From Sphingomonas jaspsi DSM 18422 (GTDB taxonomy: Bacteria; Pseudomonadota; Alphaproteobacteria; Sphingomonadales; Sphingomonadaceae): DNA of 64,000 nt. The stretch is taken from contig NZ_KK073876.1 of assembly GCF_000585415.1 (NCBI RefSeq), positions 1,671,810-1,735,809 on the forward strand. The letters run 5' to 3'. The notes under the pieces are model-generated. The model was not told the origin of the DNA and made no database searches. It saw only the letters and a program-made list of their open reading frames with translations. Positions 54,517-63,675 of the stretch are shown here, piece after piece (within the stretch, counting starts at the first letter, position 1; the number at the start of each line of letters is the position of its first letter). The position numbers and the translations under genes are program-made.

Positions 54517-55641
54517 ATGGGGAAACATTGTAAGCGTAGCATGTTGGCGGCCATCGTAGTGGTTAGCGGTGTCTGGTCTTCAGTCTCGATCGCGCAGACC
54601 GATCCGCTGGCACCACTTCCCGAGGTGCGTGTCCAGCCTGTCCCCCAGCAATCGATTTTGCAGCCGGCAGTCAGTCCGCCGACAGCAAGCTTGAACGGTT
54701 TTGCCGCCTACAAGCAGAGACTCATCGCAGTTTCGCGCCAGGCCGGCGTTCGCGAGGCGACGATCCAGTCGACCATTCCGTTCCTGTCGCTTAACGAGCG
54801 GGTCATCCGGCTCGATCGCGCCCAGCCGGGCGGAGTCAACAATCCAAATGCAATCCCGCCGTTCGCTCCTTACCGACGGGAACATGTCACCGCCGATTTG
54901 ATCCGGCGCGGTCAGGCCAGATTCCGAAACAACTGGGCACAATTGTCCGCGATCGAGCGGCGATACGGTGTCGAACCGCAAGTGCTGATGGCCATTTATG
55001 GACATGAAACCAGCTATGGCGCGGTTACCGGCGGTTTCGACCTGCTCGATGCGTTGGCAACCTTGGCCTACGAAGGGCGGCGGCGCGATCTGTTCGAAGG
55101 CGAATTCGTCGCTGCCCTGCAGCTCGTCGACAAGGGCACGCCGCGAAGCCGGTTAAAGGGTAGCTGGGCAGGGGCGACGGGCTATCCCCAGTTCATGCCG
55201 TCCACCGTCCTCCGCTTGGCGACCGACGGCGACGGCGACGGCCGCGCCAACATCTGGTCGAGCGAACTTGACGGACTGGCATCGATCGCGGCCTATCTGC
55301 GCGATGCGGGTTGGAAGCCAAACGTGCATTGGGGAATACCGGTCCGGGTACCGTCGAGCCTCAATCGCGCCGCGATTGTCACCCGCGTAACCGCCCCGCG
55401 TTGCGAAGCGGTCTATCGACGTCACAGCCAATGGAAGACGTTCGCCGAGTGGCGGGCCTTGGGGGTGCAGGCGGTGGGCCGCACGATACCCGACGCCGAG
55501 ATGGCTACCTTGTTAGAGCCCGACGGGCCGAATGCGACCGCCTATCTGCTGACGACCAATTATCGCGCCATCCTAGATTATAATTGCTCCAATTTTTACG
55601 CGCTTTCGGTCGGCCTGCTTGCCGACGCCATTGCAGGCTAA
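54517..55641 (+). CDS. Lytic murein transglycosylase (MltB family)
   Basis: A 374-residue secreted muramidase that cleaves peptidoglycan glycan strands to 1,6-anhydro ends. A signal peptide (about residues 1-27) follows the ATG at 54517; no lipobox cysteine is apparent, so it is probably soluble in the periplasm. The catalytic glutamate lies in MAIYGHETSYG, and GSWAGATGYPQFMPSTV and DGDGDGRANIW are typical MltB-family segments. A frame extending to 54217 exists, but its first 100 codons lie inside the preceding gene. It precedes a D,D-carboxypeptidase gene, so two peptidoglycan-trimming enzymes lie side by side. Confidence 0.92.
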   Translation: MGKHCKRSMLAAIVVVSGVWSSVSIAQTDPLAPLPEVRVQPVPQQSILQPAVSPPTASLNGFAAYKQRLIAVSRQAGVREATIQSTIPFLSLNERVIRLDRAQPGGVNNPNAIPPFAPYRREHVTADLIRRGQARFRNNWAQLSAIERRYGVEPQVLMAIYGHETSYGAVTGGFDLLDALATLAYEGRRRDLFEGEFVAALQLVDKGTPRSRLKGSWAGATGYPQFMPSTVLRLATDGDGDGRANIWSSELDGLASIAAYLRDAGWKPNVHWGIPVRVPSSLNRAAIVTRVTAPRCEAVYRRHSQWKTFAEWRALGVQAVGRTIPDAEMATLLEPDGPNATAYLLTTNYRAILDYNCSNFYALSVGLLADAIAG

Positions 55642-55700
55642 TGGCCGCTCCGCGATAGTAGTCTCCAGTCCGATTCCCACCCGCTCGTTCCACGGAGTTC

Positions 55701-56930
55701 ATGACCTTGGCCCTTCGCCTTATCGCCAGTTTTTCCGCCGTTTCCCTGATTGCGCTGGCGGCGCCGTCCGCCTCGCAACAGGCCGCGCAGCAGCCGACCT
55801 TCGGCGCGACCGCCGTCGGCACTCCGACGTTCGATACCAGTGCGAAGGTGGCATTCCTGATGGACCTTTCATCGGGTGCGGTCCTCCTCGACAAGAATGC
55901 CGACGTGCGCATGCCCCCGGCTTCCATGGCCAAGATGATGACCACCAACGTGGCATTCGAATTGATTGACCGGGGCGAATTGAAGCTCGACAAGATGTGC
56001 ACGGTTCGCCCGGAAACGTGGCAGAAATGGCATGGCCCTGCGGCCGGGTCGACGATGTTCCTGTCGCCGAACGAGCAGGTCAGCGTGGAAAACCTGCTGC
56101 ATGGTATCGTCACGCTGTCGGGCAACGACGCGTCGGTGGTCCTGGCCGAATGTATCGCGGGGACCGAACAGGCCTTCACCAACATCATGAATGAAAATGC
56201 CAAGCGGCTCGGCCTGACCAATAGCCAGTTCGGCACCGCCAATGGCTGGCCGGACGAAGGGCGGACATACGTCACCGCCCGCGACCTCGCGACCCTGGCC
56301 CGCGCGGAAATCGAAAACCACCCCAAGCTGTACAAGCAATTCTACAGCCAGACGAGCTTCACCTGGGGCAAGACGCTGGGATCGGGCAGCGACATCACCC
56401 AGGCTAACCGCAATCCGCTGCTCGGTCGCGTGGCCGGTGCCGACGGCCTCAAGACGGGCCACACCGAAGAAGCGGGCTACGGGTTCACCGGGTCCGCGGA
56501 GCAAAATGGCCGCCGCCTGATCATGGTGGTCGCCGGGATCGACAGTTTCAACGGGCGCATCCAGGAATCGGTGCGACTGATGGAATGGGGTTTCAATGCG
56601 TGGCAGACCAAGCCGCTGTTCAAGGCGGGCGCATCGGTCGGCTCGGCCAAGGTCCAGCTGGGCAGTTCCAGCGAGGTCGGCCTCGTTGCGCCGCGCGATT
56701 TGGCCGTCACGATCCCCGCAGGAATGCTTTCCAAGGTCAGCGGCATGAAGGTGCGATACAAGGGGCCGGTCAAGGCTCCGATCGCCAAGGGGCAGCATAT
56801 CGCCGACCTGGTTGTCATGACGCCGCAAGGCGAACAGATTACGCCGCTCGTTGCCGCCGACGCCGTTGGAGAAGCCGGGTTCCTCGGCCGCGCCTGGCTT
56901 GGGCTCAAACAGTTGGTCGGGCTGGCCTGA
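55701..56930 (+). CDS. dacA: D-alanyl-D-alanine carboxypeptidase (penicillin-binding protein 5/6 family)
   Basis: A 409-residue S11 peptidase that removes the terminal D-Ala from peptidoglycan stem peptides. A signal peptide (about residues 1-25) is followed by the three active-site motifs: SxxK as Ser75-Met-Ala-Lys78 (PPASMAKMM), SxN as Ser140-Gly-Asn142 and KTG in GLKTGHTEEAGYG. A beta-rich PBP5_C-type domain occupies about residues 300-385, and the C-terminal LGRAWLGLKQLVGLA can form the amphipathic membrane-anchoring helix of PBP5. It lies six bases before tmk. Confidence 0.94.
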   Translation: MTLALRLIASFSAVSLIALAAPSASQQAAQQPTFGATAVGTPTFDTSAKVAFLMDLSSGAVLLDKNADVRMPPASMAKMMTTNVAFELIDRGELKLDKMCTVRPETWQKWHGPAAGSTMFLSPNEQVSVENLLHGIVTLSGNDASVVLAECIAGTEQAFTNIMNENAKRLGLTNSQFGTANGWPDEGRTYVTARDLATLARAEIENHPKLYKQFYSQTSFTWGKTLGSGSDITQANRNPLLGRVAGADGLKTGHTEEAGYGFTGSAEQNGRRLIMVVAGIDSFNGRIQESVRLMEWGFNAWQTKPLFKAGASVGSAKVQLGSSSEVGLVAPRDLAVTIPAGMLSKVSGMKVRYKGPVKAPIAKGQHIADLVVMTPQGEQITPLVAADAVGEAGFLGRAWLGLKQLVGLA

Positions 56931-56936
56931 TCGGTC

Positions 56937-57566
56937 ATGGCGCGGGGACGGTTCATCAGTCTTGAAGGCGGGGAGGGCGCCGGCAAGTCGACGCAGCTCG
57001 AAGCGCTTGCAGAGGCCCTGCGCGGCCGTGGGCTGGCCGTCGTGGTGACCCGTGAGCCCGGCGGCAGCCCCGGCGCCGAAGCGATCCGCAAACTGCTCCT
57101 GGAAGGCGATGAAAACCGCTGGAACCCCAGGGCCGAAGCGCTGCTGTTCGCCGCCGCTCGGTCCGATCACGTCGAAAAGACGATCAGGCCCGCGCTCGAC
57201 CGCGGCGAATGGGTACTCAGTGACCGTTTCCTCGACAGTTCGCTTGCCTATCAGGGTGAAGCCGGCGGGTTGGGGATCGAAGCGGTCCGGGATTTGCACC
57301 GCTTCGGCAGCCTGGATTTCCTTCCCGACCGCACACTTGTGCTGGAAATTGGCGAAAGCGAGGGCGCAACGCGTGCCCGCGTGAGAGACGGCAATGCCGG
57401 GGACCGCATAGGGTCGCGACCGCCCAGCTATCATGCCGCGGTCGACGCAGGGTTCAAGGCGATGGCGACCAAGGAGCCGGAGCGCGTTCGACTGGTCGAC
57501 GCCAGCGGCAGCCAGGCCACCGTAACCGCGCGCCTGCTTTATGCCTTGGCCGACCTGCTGCCGTGA
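56937..57566 (+). CDS. tmk: Thymidylate kinase
   Basis: A 209-residue P-loop kinase that phosphorylates dTMP. The P-loop EGGEGAGKSTQ is at residues 8-18, the DR-x motif appears as SDRFLDSSLAYQG near residue 93, and the VTREPGG segment binds the nucleotide. It begins six bases after dacA and overlaps holB by four bases; tmk-holB is a conserved pair that links nucleotide supply with the clamp loader. Confidence 0.96.
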   Translation: MARGRFISLEGGEGAGKSTQLEALAEALRGRGLAVVVTREPGGSPGAEAIRKLLLEGDENRWNPRAEALLFAAARSDHVEKTIRPALDRGEWVLSDRFLDSSLAYQGEAGGLGIEAVRDLHRFGSLDFLPDRTLVLEIGESEGATRARVRDGNAGDRIGSRPPSYHAAVDAGFKAMATKEPERVRLVDASGSQATVTARLLYALADLLP

Positions 57567-58525
57567 TCCTGGGCCATGACGACAATGTCGATCAGTTCGC
57601 CACCGCCTGGCGGACGCGGCGACTGCATCACAGCTGGTTGCTGACCGGGCCCAAGGGCGTGGGCAAGGCGACCTTCGCCATGGCCGCAGCCCGACGGATC
57701 CTTGCCGAAGGCGCGAGTCCCTTCGATCTTCCAGGGATAGACACGCCGCCCGATCATCCGATTGCCCGCTTGCTGGCGGCTGGCAGTCACCCCGACTTTC
57801 GCCTGCTGGAAAGGCTCGAGCGCCCGACCGGCGGGTTGGCGCGAAACATCAGCGTCGAACAGATCCGGTCGCTGGGCGACATGTTGGCGGTCACGCCGTC
57901 GCTCAGTCCGTGGCGCGTCATCGTGATTGACAGTGCCGACGATCTTGAAGCGTCGGCGGCCAATGCGCTTCTCAAGATGCTTGAGGAACCGCCCGCCAAC
58001 ACAATCTTCCTTCTCGTTAGTCACGCACCCGGCCGCCTGTTGCCGACGATCCGCTCTCGATGCCGCCGACTGGATTTCGCGCCCTTGCCGGATGACGTCA
58101 TGACGTCGATCGTAAGTGGCTGGAATCCGCAGGACAGCGCTGAAAAGATCGATGCGCTGGTTGAATTCGCTCAGGGCTCGCCGGGCCGCGCCAAGGAAAT
58201 CGGCGAGCTCGACCTTGCGGTGCTCGAAGCGGACGCCGTTGCCATCATGCGCAATGGCGATCGTGACAATGCGCTGCGATCAAGGATGGCCGCGACCCTA
58301 GGCGGCAAAGCCTCGGCGGACCGCTACGCTGCTTTCATAACCCTCGTTCCCGGTCTGATCGCCCGCGAAGCGATTGCAGCCGAAGGGGAGGTAAGGGGGC
58401 GGGCGCTCGATGCCTATGCCAAGGCCCGGGAACTGGTAGCGATCGCGCCGCGCCTGTCGCTCGATCCCTCCTTCACCATCTTCCAATTGGGCGGTGTGCT
58501 GGCATCCGTCGCCTTGAAGCCTTAG
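57563..58525 (+). CDS. holB: DNA polymerase III delta' subunit
   Basis: A 320-residue clamp-loader subunit of the AAA+ type. The Walker A-like GPKGVGKAT is at residues 29-37, followed by RNISVEQIRSLGDML, VIDSADDLEASAANALLKMLEEPP and the SRC sensor motif (RSRCRRLDF), all typical of HolB. The usual zinc-finger cysteines are missing in this copy, as in many alphaproteobacteria. The start is GTG at 57563, overlapping the tmk stop. metG follows after 23 bases. Confidence 0.95.
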   Translation: MILGHDDNVDQFATAWRTRRLHHSWLLTGPKGVGKATFAMAAARRILAEGASPFDLPGIDTPPDHPIARLLAAGSHPDFRLLERLERPTGGLARNISVEQIRSLGDMLAVTPSLSPWRVIVIDSADDLEASAANALLKMLEEPPANTIFLLVSHAPGRLLPTIRSRCRRLDFAPLPDDVMTSIVSGWNPQDSAEKIDALVEFAQGSPGRAKEIGELDLAVLEADAVAIMRNGDRDNALRSRMAATLGGKASADRYAAFITLVPGLIAREAIAAEGEVRGRALDAYAKARELVAIAPRLSLDPSFTIFQLGGVLASVALKP

Positions 58526-58548
58526 GACAGGGCGGCTAGGGCGCTGGC

Positions 58549-60105
58549 ATGTCCGAACCCTTCTACATCACGACCGCCATCAGCTATCCCAACGGCAAGC
58601 CCCATATCGGCCATGCCTATGAAGCCATCGCCGCGGACGCCATGGCGCGGTTCCAGCGCGCCAAGGGTCGCGATGTCCGATTGGTCACCGGAACCGACGA
58701 GCATGGCCTGAAGATGGTTCAGACGGCCCGTGCGGCGGGGGCCGAAACCTTGGCCTACGCCGACGAAATGTCGGGCTATTTCCGGCAGATGTGCGATGAT
58801 CTCAACATCAGCTATGATGCCTTCGTTCGCACCACCGAACCGCGGCACAAGGCGGCGAGCGTCGCCCTGTGGGAGGCGATGGAAGTGAATGGCGATCTCT
58901 ACCTCGACCGTTATGAGGGCTGGTATTCGGTCCGTGACGAAGCGTTTTACGACGAAAGCGAACTGATCGACGGCGCAGACGGTGCCAAATTGTCGCCGCA
59001 GGGAACACCGGTCGAATGGACGACCGAGGAAACCTGGTTTTTCCGCCTTTCCAAATATCAGGACAAATTGCTGGCGCTCTATCGCGACCATCCGAACTTC
59101 ATTCGACCGGAAAGCCGACGAAATGAGGTGGTCCGGTTCGTCGAGGGCGGGCTGAAGGATCTCAGCGTGTCGCGCACCAGCTTCGACTGGGGCGTGCCTG
59201 TGCCGGGTAGCGACGGCCACGTCATGTATGTCTGGGTCGATGCCCTGACGACCTACATGACCGGCGTCGGCTTTCCCGACAGGGAAGGGGATTGGGCGCG
59301 CTTCTGGCCGGCCGATGTCCACCTCATCGGCAAGGACATCGTTCGCTTCCATACCGTCTACTGGCCGGCGTTCCTGATGTCCGCCAACCTGCCTTTGCCG
59401 AAACAGGTGTTCGGCCACGGTTTCCTGCTCGCCAAGGGCGAGAAAATGTCGAAATCGCTGGGCAACGTCGTCGATCCGATGGCGCTGGCGGAGCGCTTCG
59501 GCGTCGACCAGCTGCGCTATTTCCTGCTTCGAGAAATCAGCTTCGGACAGGACGGCAGCTACAGCGAGGAGGCGATCGTCAACCGCGTCAATGCCGAGCT
59601 GGCCAACAGCTTCGGCAACCTTGCGCAGCGCACCCTCAGCCAGATTTTCAAAAACTGTGACGGCGCCTTGCCTCGGATTCACGGGCACACCGACGAAGAC
59701 CAGGCGCTGTTCGATACAGTCGGGACAGCGGTGTCCAAGACGATGCGCACGGCTTTTGCAGACTTTGCCTTGTCACAGGCGGCCGAAGCCTGGATTTCAG
59801 CCGTTTTTGCCTGCAACGCTTACATTGATGCGCAAGCGCCCTGGGCGCTCAGGAAGACCGACGTCGCGCGGATGGAGACGGTGTTGGGTACGCTCTACAT
59901 TTGTATCGCCCAGCTCGCGGTCGCCATCGCCCCGATCATTCCCGAGAGCTCAGGCCGACTGCTCGATCAGATGGGCATTGCCGACGAATTGCGAACGTAT
60001 GATGCGATCGCCACCCATTGGTATTCACCGCTGGCTGAAAGCGAATTTCGGCTCGAACAGCCAAAGGGTCTTTTCCCGCGGCTGGAATTGAGCGGGGAGG
60101 CGTAA
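58549..60105 (+). CDS. metG: Methionyl-tRNA synthetase
   Basis: A 518-residue class I synthetase. The HIGH motif appears as PNGKPHIGHAYEA and KMSKS as GEKMSKSLGN. The knuckle region between TGTDEHGLKM and EETWFFRLSKYQ has no zinc-binding cysteines and the C-terminal tRNA-binding appendix of E. coli MetRS is absent, so this is the short MetG2-like form. It is followed two bases later by tatD, an arrangement conserved in many bacteria (holB-metG-tatD). Confidence 0.96.
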   Translation: MSEPFYITTAISYPNGKPHIGHAYEAIAADAMARFQRAKGRDVRLVTGTDEHGLKMVQTARAAGAETLAYADEMSGYFRQMCDDLNISYDAFVRTTEPRHKAASVALWEAMEVNGDLYLDRYEGWYSVRDEAFYDESELIDGADGAKLSPQGTPVEWTTEETWFFRLSKYQDKLLALYRDHPNFIRPESRRNEVVRFVEGGLKDLSVSRTSFDWGVPVPGSDGHVMYVWVDALTTYMTGVGFPDREGDWARFWPADVHLIGKDIVRFHTVYWPAFLMSANLPLPKQVFGHGFLLAKGEKMSKSLGNVVDPMALAERFGVDQLRYFLLREISFGQDGSYSEEAIVNRVNAELANSFGNLAQRTLSQIFKNCDGALPRIHGHTDEDQALFDTVGTAVSKTMRTAFADFALSQAAEAWISAVFACNAYIDAQAPWALRKTDVARMETVLGTLYICIAQLAVAIAPIIPESSGRLLDQMGIADELRTYDAIATHWYSPLAESEFRLEQPKGLFPRLELSGEA

Positions 60106-60107
60106 GC

Positions 60108-60887
60108 GTGGGCCTGATCGACAGCCATTGCCATCTCAACTACGAAGGTCTCGTCGAACGCCAGCATGAGGTGCTTGCAGCGGCGCGTACGCGTGGCGTC
60201 GACGGCTTCCTCAACATCTCGACGCGGCAGCGCGAATGGGCCGCGATCATCGCCACGGCAGAACGTAATCCCGATGTCTGGGCCACGGTCGGCGTCCATC
60301 CGCACGAGGCGGACGCGCATCCGGACCTCGGCGCCGCTGCGCTGGTCGACGCGGCGGCGCACCCGAAAGTGGTGGCGATCGGCGAATGCGGCCTCGACTA
60401 TTATTACGACAAGTCGGATCGCACGGCCCAGCGCGAGCGCTTCCAGGCGCATATCGACGCGGCGCGAGCGACTGGCCTGCCGCTCGTCGTGCATACGCGC
60501 GATGCCGAGGACGACACTGCCGACATGCTGACGCGCGAAGTTGGCAAGGGCGGCGTGTCGGGGGTCCTCCACTGCTTTACCGGCAGTGCCGGCCTCGCGC
60601 GGACGGCGCTGGACCTCGGTTTCTACATTTCGCTGTCCGGGATCGTCACCTTCAAAAGCGCGAAAGATTTGCAGGAAACCGCGAAATTCATTCCTGCGGA
60701 CCGGCTGTTGGTCGAAACCGACAGTCCGTTCGTGGCGCCCGTTCCGCATCGCGGCAAGGTTTGCGAGCCGGCCTATGTCGCAGACACGGCGGCTTTCCTG
60801 TCCGATTTGCGCGATGAGCCCCTCGATGAACTGACCGCAGCAACCAGTGCCAACTTCCGATCGCTGTTCCGGAAAACCACCGCGTGA
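60108..60887 (+). CDS. tatD: TatD family metal-dependent DNase
   Basis: A 259-residue TIM-barrel hydrolase. Metal ligands are visible in order: DSHCHLNYEG with His7 and His9, IGECGLDYYY with the glutamate, VVHTRDA and LHCFTGS with later histidines, and VETDSPF with the last aspartate. TatD proteins are 3'-5' exonucleases or DNases acting in DNA repair and degradation. The start is GTG at 60108 with GGGGAGG upstream at the metG end. It overlaps the next gene by four bases. Confidence 0.94.
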   Translation: MGLIDSHCHLNYEGLVERQHEVLAAARTRGVDGFLNISTRQREWAAIIATAERNPDVWATVGVHPHEADAHPDLGAAALVDAAAHPKVVAIGECGLDYYYDKSDRTAQRERFQAHIDAARATGLPLVVHTRDAEDDTADMLTREVGKGGVSGVLHCFTGSAGLARTALDLGFYISLSGIVTFKSAKDLQETAKFIPADRLLVETDSPFVAPVPHRGKVCEPAYVADTAAFLSDLRDEPLDELTAATSANFRSLFRKTTA

Positions 60888-61648
60888 GGATCCGTATTCT
60901 CGGTTGCGGGACATCGTCGGGTGTGCCGCGGATCGGGAACGACTGGGGCGATTGCGATCCGACCGAGCCTAAAAACCGCCGAACCCGATCGTCGATCATG
61001 ATCGAGAGCAACGGGCAACGGATGCTGGTCGATTGCGGACCCGATTGCCGGCAGCAGTTGCTCGACGCCGATGTCGCCAGGCTGGCTGCGGTCATCGTTA
61101 CGCATGACCATGCCGATCATTGCCACGGCATCGACGAGCTTCGACAGGTCGCCTACCACGTCGGTGATGCCATTCCTTTGGTCGCTCGGGCCGACGTCCT
61201 TGACCGACTGGCTCGGCGGTTCGGTTACGCGTTTCGCGGAAGCGAGCTTTATCCGGCAGTCTTGCGCGCCGTTGAGGCTGGCGAAACGCAAATGCTCGGC
61301 AATGCGCTCCTGCGTTTCGCCGATCAGCCGCACGGCGGTATAACATCGATGGGCGTTAGGGCGGACGAGGAGGGGCGTTCTCTTGCCTACTCGATCGATT
61401 TTCACGCAATGACGGACGAAATGTTGTCCCTTTATCAAAACGTTGATGTTTGGATTTGCGATTGCCTGCGAAGGACGCCGCATCCCACCCATGCGCATCT
61501 TGATGCGGTGCTCGGCTGGGCAAGGGAGCTGGGCGTGGGCCGACTATTGCTTACCCATATGGACAAGAGCATGGATTATGCCACCTTGTCGGCCGAGTTG
61601 CCCGACTGGGCGGAGCCGGCCTTCGATGGGCAGGAGATCGTACTGTAA
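60884..61648 (+). CDS. PhnP-like metallo-beta-lactamase fold hydrolase
   Basis: A 254-residue MBL-fold protein with the metal-binding THDHADH motif (His74, His76, Asp78, His79), a later SIDFHAMTD strand with a metal-binding aspartate and LLLTHMDKSMDY with the last histidine. The N-terminal GCGTSSGVPRIGNDWGDCD resembles the PhnP cyclic phosphodiesterase group, so a phosphodiester substrate is likely. Such a gene directly after tatD is common. The start is GTG overlapping the tatD stop, and the stop overlaps the next ATG by one base. Confidence 0.88.
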   Translation: MRIRILGCGTSSGVPRIGNDWGDCDPTEPKNRRTRSSIMIESNGQRMLVDCGPDCRQQLLDADVARLAAVIVTHDHADHCHGIDELRQVAYHVGDAIPLVARADVLDRLARRFGYAFRGSELYPAVLRAVEAGETQMLGNALLRFADQPHGGITSMGVRADEEGRSLAYSIDFHAMTDEMLSLYQNVDVWICDCLRRTPHPTHAHLDAVLGWARELGVGRLLLTHMDKSMDYATLSAELPDWAEPAFDGQEIVL

Positions 61649-62229
61649 TGAGTGACGCCGACGGTCCGTATCTTCTCACTACCTTATTATGCTTGGTTTT
61701 GGTCGGCAGCGGGCTTGCCGCCCGCCGTCTGCCCCTGGCCCAGACGGCAAAGATGGCGCTGGCCTGGATCGGCATCTTCACGCTGGTTTTCGGCCTTCTC
61801 TCATTCCGTAGCGAATTCACAATGGTCGGGCAGCGAATGAAGAGCGAGCTACTGGGCACGTCGACGGTTGAGGGCGGGGAGGTGAGGGTGCAGATGGCCG
61901 AGGACGGCCATTTCTGGACCAACGCTACCGTCAATGGCAAAGACGTGCGTTTCCTTATCGATAGCGGTGCCACGACGACCACCATTTCTGGTGAACTGGC
62001 GGATCAACTGGGCATCGAAGGAACGACCCGCAAGGCATTGGTGGAAACGGCGAACGGCACCATCGGGATGCGGCTGGCCGACGCCGACCTAAAAGTCGGG
62101 AACATCGAGCGGCCGGGGCTTGGCGTGATGATCAACGAGCAGGACTCCGCGAATGTTATCGGGATGAATTTCCTGTCGTCGCTGACGTCATGGCGCGTGG
62201 AAGGTCGCCAATTGATCATGAAGCCATGA
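61648..62229 (+). CDS. Membrane-anchored retropepsin-like aspartic protease (TIGR02281-like), copy 1
   Basis: A 193-residue protein with two N-terminal hydrophobic segments (about residues 9-26 and 36-52) and a C-terminal single-domain aspartic protease fold. The catalytic motif is FLIDSGATTT with Asp105, and the NVIGMNFLSSL segment near residue 170 is characteristic of bacterial retropepsin-like (clan AA) proteins. A single catalytic aspartate means it must act as a dimer. It is followed, with a four-base overlap, by a paralogue with the catalytic aspartate at the same residue number. Confidence 0.85.
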   Translation: MSDADGPYLLTTLLCLVLVGSGLAARRLPLAQTAKMALAWIGIFTLVFGLLSFRSEFTMVGQRMKSELLGTSTVEGGEVRVQMAEDGHFWTNATVNGKDVRFLIDSGATTTTISGELADQLGIEGTTRKALVETANGTIGMRLADADLKVGNIERPGLGVMINEQDSANVIGMNFLSSLTSWRVEGRQLIMKP

Positions 62230-62813
62230 CCAACGACCTGATGCTTGGCGGGCTCTATGTCCTGATGGCGATCATGTTGGTGTTCGGGGCGCTGATGACC
62301 CGCCGCGAACCATGGGCCAGGAACCTGACCTTCTTGCTGGCGTGGCTGTCCATATTCGGCGGCGGCTTCGTCATGTTCACCTTCCGCGACGAAATGGGGC
62401 TGTTTGCCCAGCGGATCAGGAGCGAGGTGACGGGCGAGCCGGTTCTCAAGGGCCGTCAGGTGAGAATTCCGCAGGCGATCGACGGCCATTTCTACGTCGA
62501 CGCTCGCATCAACGGCGTGCCGATCCGATTCCTGGTCGACAGCGGCGCCACGGTCACCACGATCGGCCGTATGGCCGCCGGTGAGGCCGGCGTTGCTGTA
62601 AGCACCGAACGAAACCAGGTCGTGCTTACCGGCAACGGCGTCGTTGAAGTGTCGCGCGGGCGGGCCGAGACGCTGGCAATTGGACCTATCCAGCGTAGCA
62701 ACATGCAACTCCATATTGCTGACCGCGACGAACTCAACGTGCTCGGAATGAATTTCCTGTCGTCGCTCAATCGCTGGGGCGTCGAGGGACGATGGCTGGT
62801 CCTTGAGGGATGA
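62226..62813 (+). CDS. Membrane-anchored retropepsin-like aspartic protease (TIGR02281-like), copy 2
   Basis: A 195-residue paralogue of the preceding protein with the same plan: two hydrophobic segments (about residues 7-23 and 34-52), catalytic FLVDSGATVTT with Asp105 and the NVLGMNFLSSLNRWGVEG end. The ATG at 62226 overlaps the preceding stop (ATGA); an in-frame start at 62190 lies within the first gene. Equal spacing and coupled translation suggest the two form a heterodimer, or two homodimers with different targets. It is the last gene of the run starting at tmk. Confidence 0.85.
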   Translation: MTNDLMLGGLYVLMAIMLVFGALMTRREPWARNLTFLLAWLSIFGGGFVMFTFRDEMGLFAQRIRSEVTGEPVLKGRQVRIPQAIDGHFYVDARINGVPIRFLVDSGATVTTIGRMAAGEAGVAVSTERNQVVLTGNGVVEVSRGRAETLAIGPIQRSNMQLHIADRDELNVLGMNFLSSLNRWGVEGRWLVLEG

Positions 62814-62819
62814 GCAGAG

Positions 62820-62848
62820 TTGCTTTAGTTTTCAAATTAACATAATAC
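62820..62848 (+). promoter_or_regulatory. Putative mazG promoter in an AT-rich patch
   Basis: TTGCTT (62820-62825) and TAATAC (62843-62848) are separated by exactly 17 bases within a patch (about 62818-62870) far richer in A and T than the rest of the window. It lies between the retropepsin and mazG genes and would start transcription near 62855. Confidence 0.6.
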
Positions 62849-62919
62849 ATATTATCATACTCACACTCTAACGTGCTGTGGGGGTGGAAAAGCCCCTTCA
62901 GCTCCTTCATATCCGCGAT

Positions 62920-63675
62920 ATGACCCTTGAACGGCTTCAGTCAATCATGCGCCGGCTGCGCGACCCCGAAACCGGATGCGAATGGGACAGCGTGCAGACC
63001 TTCGAAACGATCGCACCGTACACGATCGAAGAAGCTTATGAGGTCGCCGACGCCATCCATCGCCAAGACATGACCTCCTTGGCCGACGAGCTTGGCGATC
63101 TGCAGTTGCAGGTCGTCTTCCACGCGCAAATGGCCGAAGATGCCGGCCATTTCGTCCTCGACGACGTGCTGGACGGCATTTGCGACAAGATGGAACGCCG
63201 CCACCCCCATATCTTCGGCGACGCAGAGAATGGCGGCCATCATTTATGGGAGGCGATCAAGGCCGAAGAGCGAGCCAAAAGCCCCGACCGGAGCGCGCTG
63301 GCGGGTGTCGCTTTAGCACTTCCGGCCTTGGAGCGTGCGGTGAAGCTGCAGAAACGCGCCGCGCGCACCGGGTTCGACTGGCCGACCATCGACGGCCCGA
63401 AATCGAAAATTCTCGAAGAATTGGAAGAAATTGAACAGGCGCCTCCAGCCGAGCTGGAGGAAGAAGTCGGAGACTTTCTGTTCGCGGTGGCGAACTTCGT
63501 ACGCCATCTTAAGGTCGATCCGGAAGAGGCGTTGCGTAAAGCCAATCGCAAGTTCGAGCGCCGGTTCCGCACGATCGAAGCCACGCCCGGGTTCGATGAA
63601 TTGAGCCTGGATCAGCAGGAAGCGCTTTGGGTCGCGGCTAAAGGCGCTGAAAGCGGGCCCAATTCTCGGGGCTGA
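62920..63675 (+). CDS. mazG: Nucleoside triphosphate pyrophosphohydrolase MazG
   Basis: A 251-residue protein that hydrolyses (d)NTPs to monophosphates, cleansing pools and lowering ppGpp-linked stress. The first MazG domain has IEEAYEVADAI and the ADELGDLQLQVVFH helix with the metal-binding Glu and Asp residues; a second domain carries LEEEVGDFLFAVANFVRHL. The ATG at 62920 gives the family start MTLERLQSIMRRLRDPETGC; a GTG at 62878 could add 14 residues, and neither has a good Shine-Dalgarno. The 3' end overlaps the convergent hflX by 38 bases. Confidence 0.93.
   Translation: MTLERLQSIMRRLRDPETGCEWDSVQTFETIAPYTIEEAYEVADAIHRQDMTSLADELGDLQLQVVFHAQMAEDAGHFVLDDVLDGICDKMERRHPHIFGDAENGGHHLWEAIKAEERAKSPDRSALAGVALALPALERAVKLQKRAARTGFDWPTIDGPKSKILEELEEIEQAPPAELEEEVGDFLFAVANFVRHLKVDPEEALRKANRKFERRFRTIEATPGFDELSLDQQEALWVAAKGAESGPNSRG

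Noticed and set aside
55690..55705. GTTC...GTTC before the D,D-carboxypeptidase gene as a LexA box
   Set aside because: The spacing between the half-sites is six bases, not seven, and the second half overlaps the start codon.
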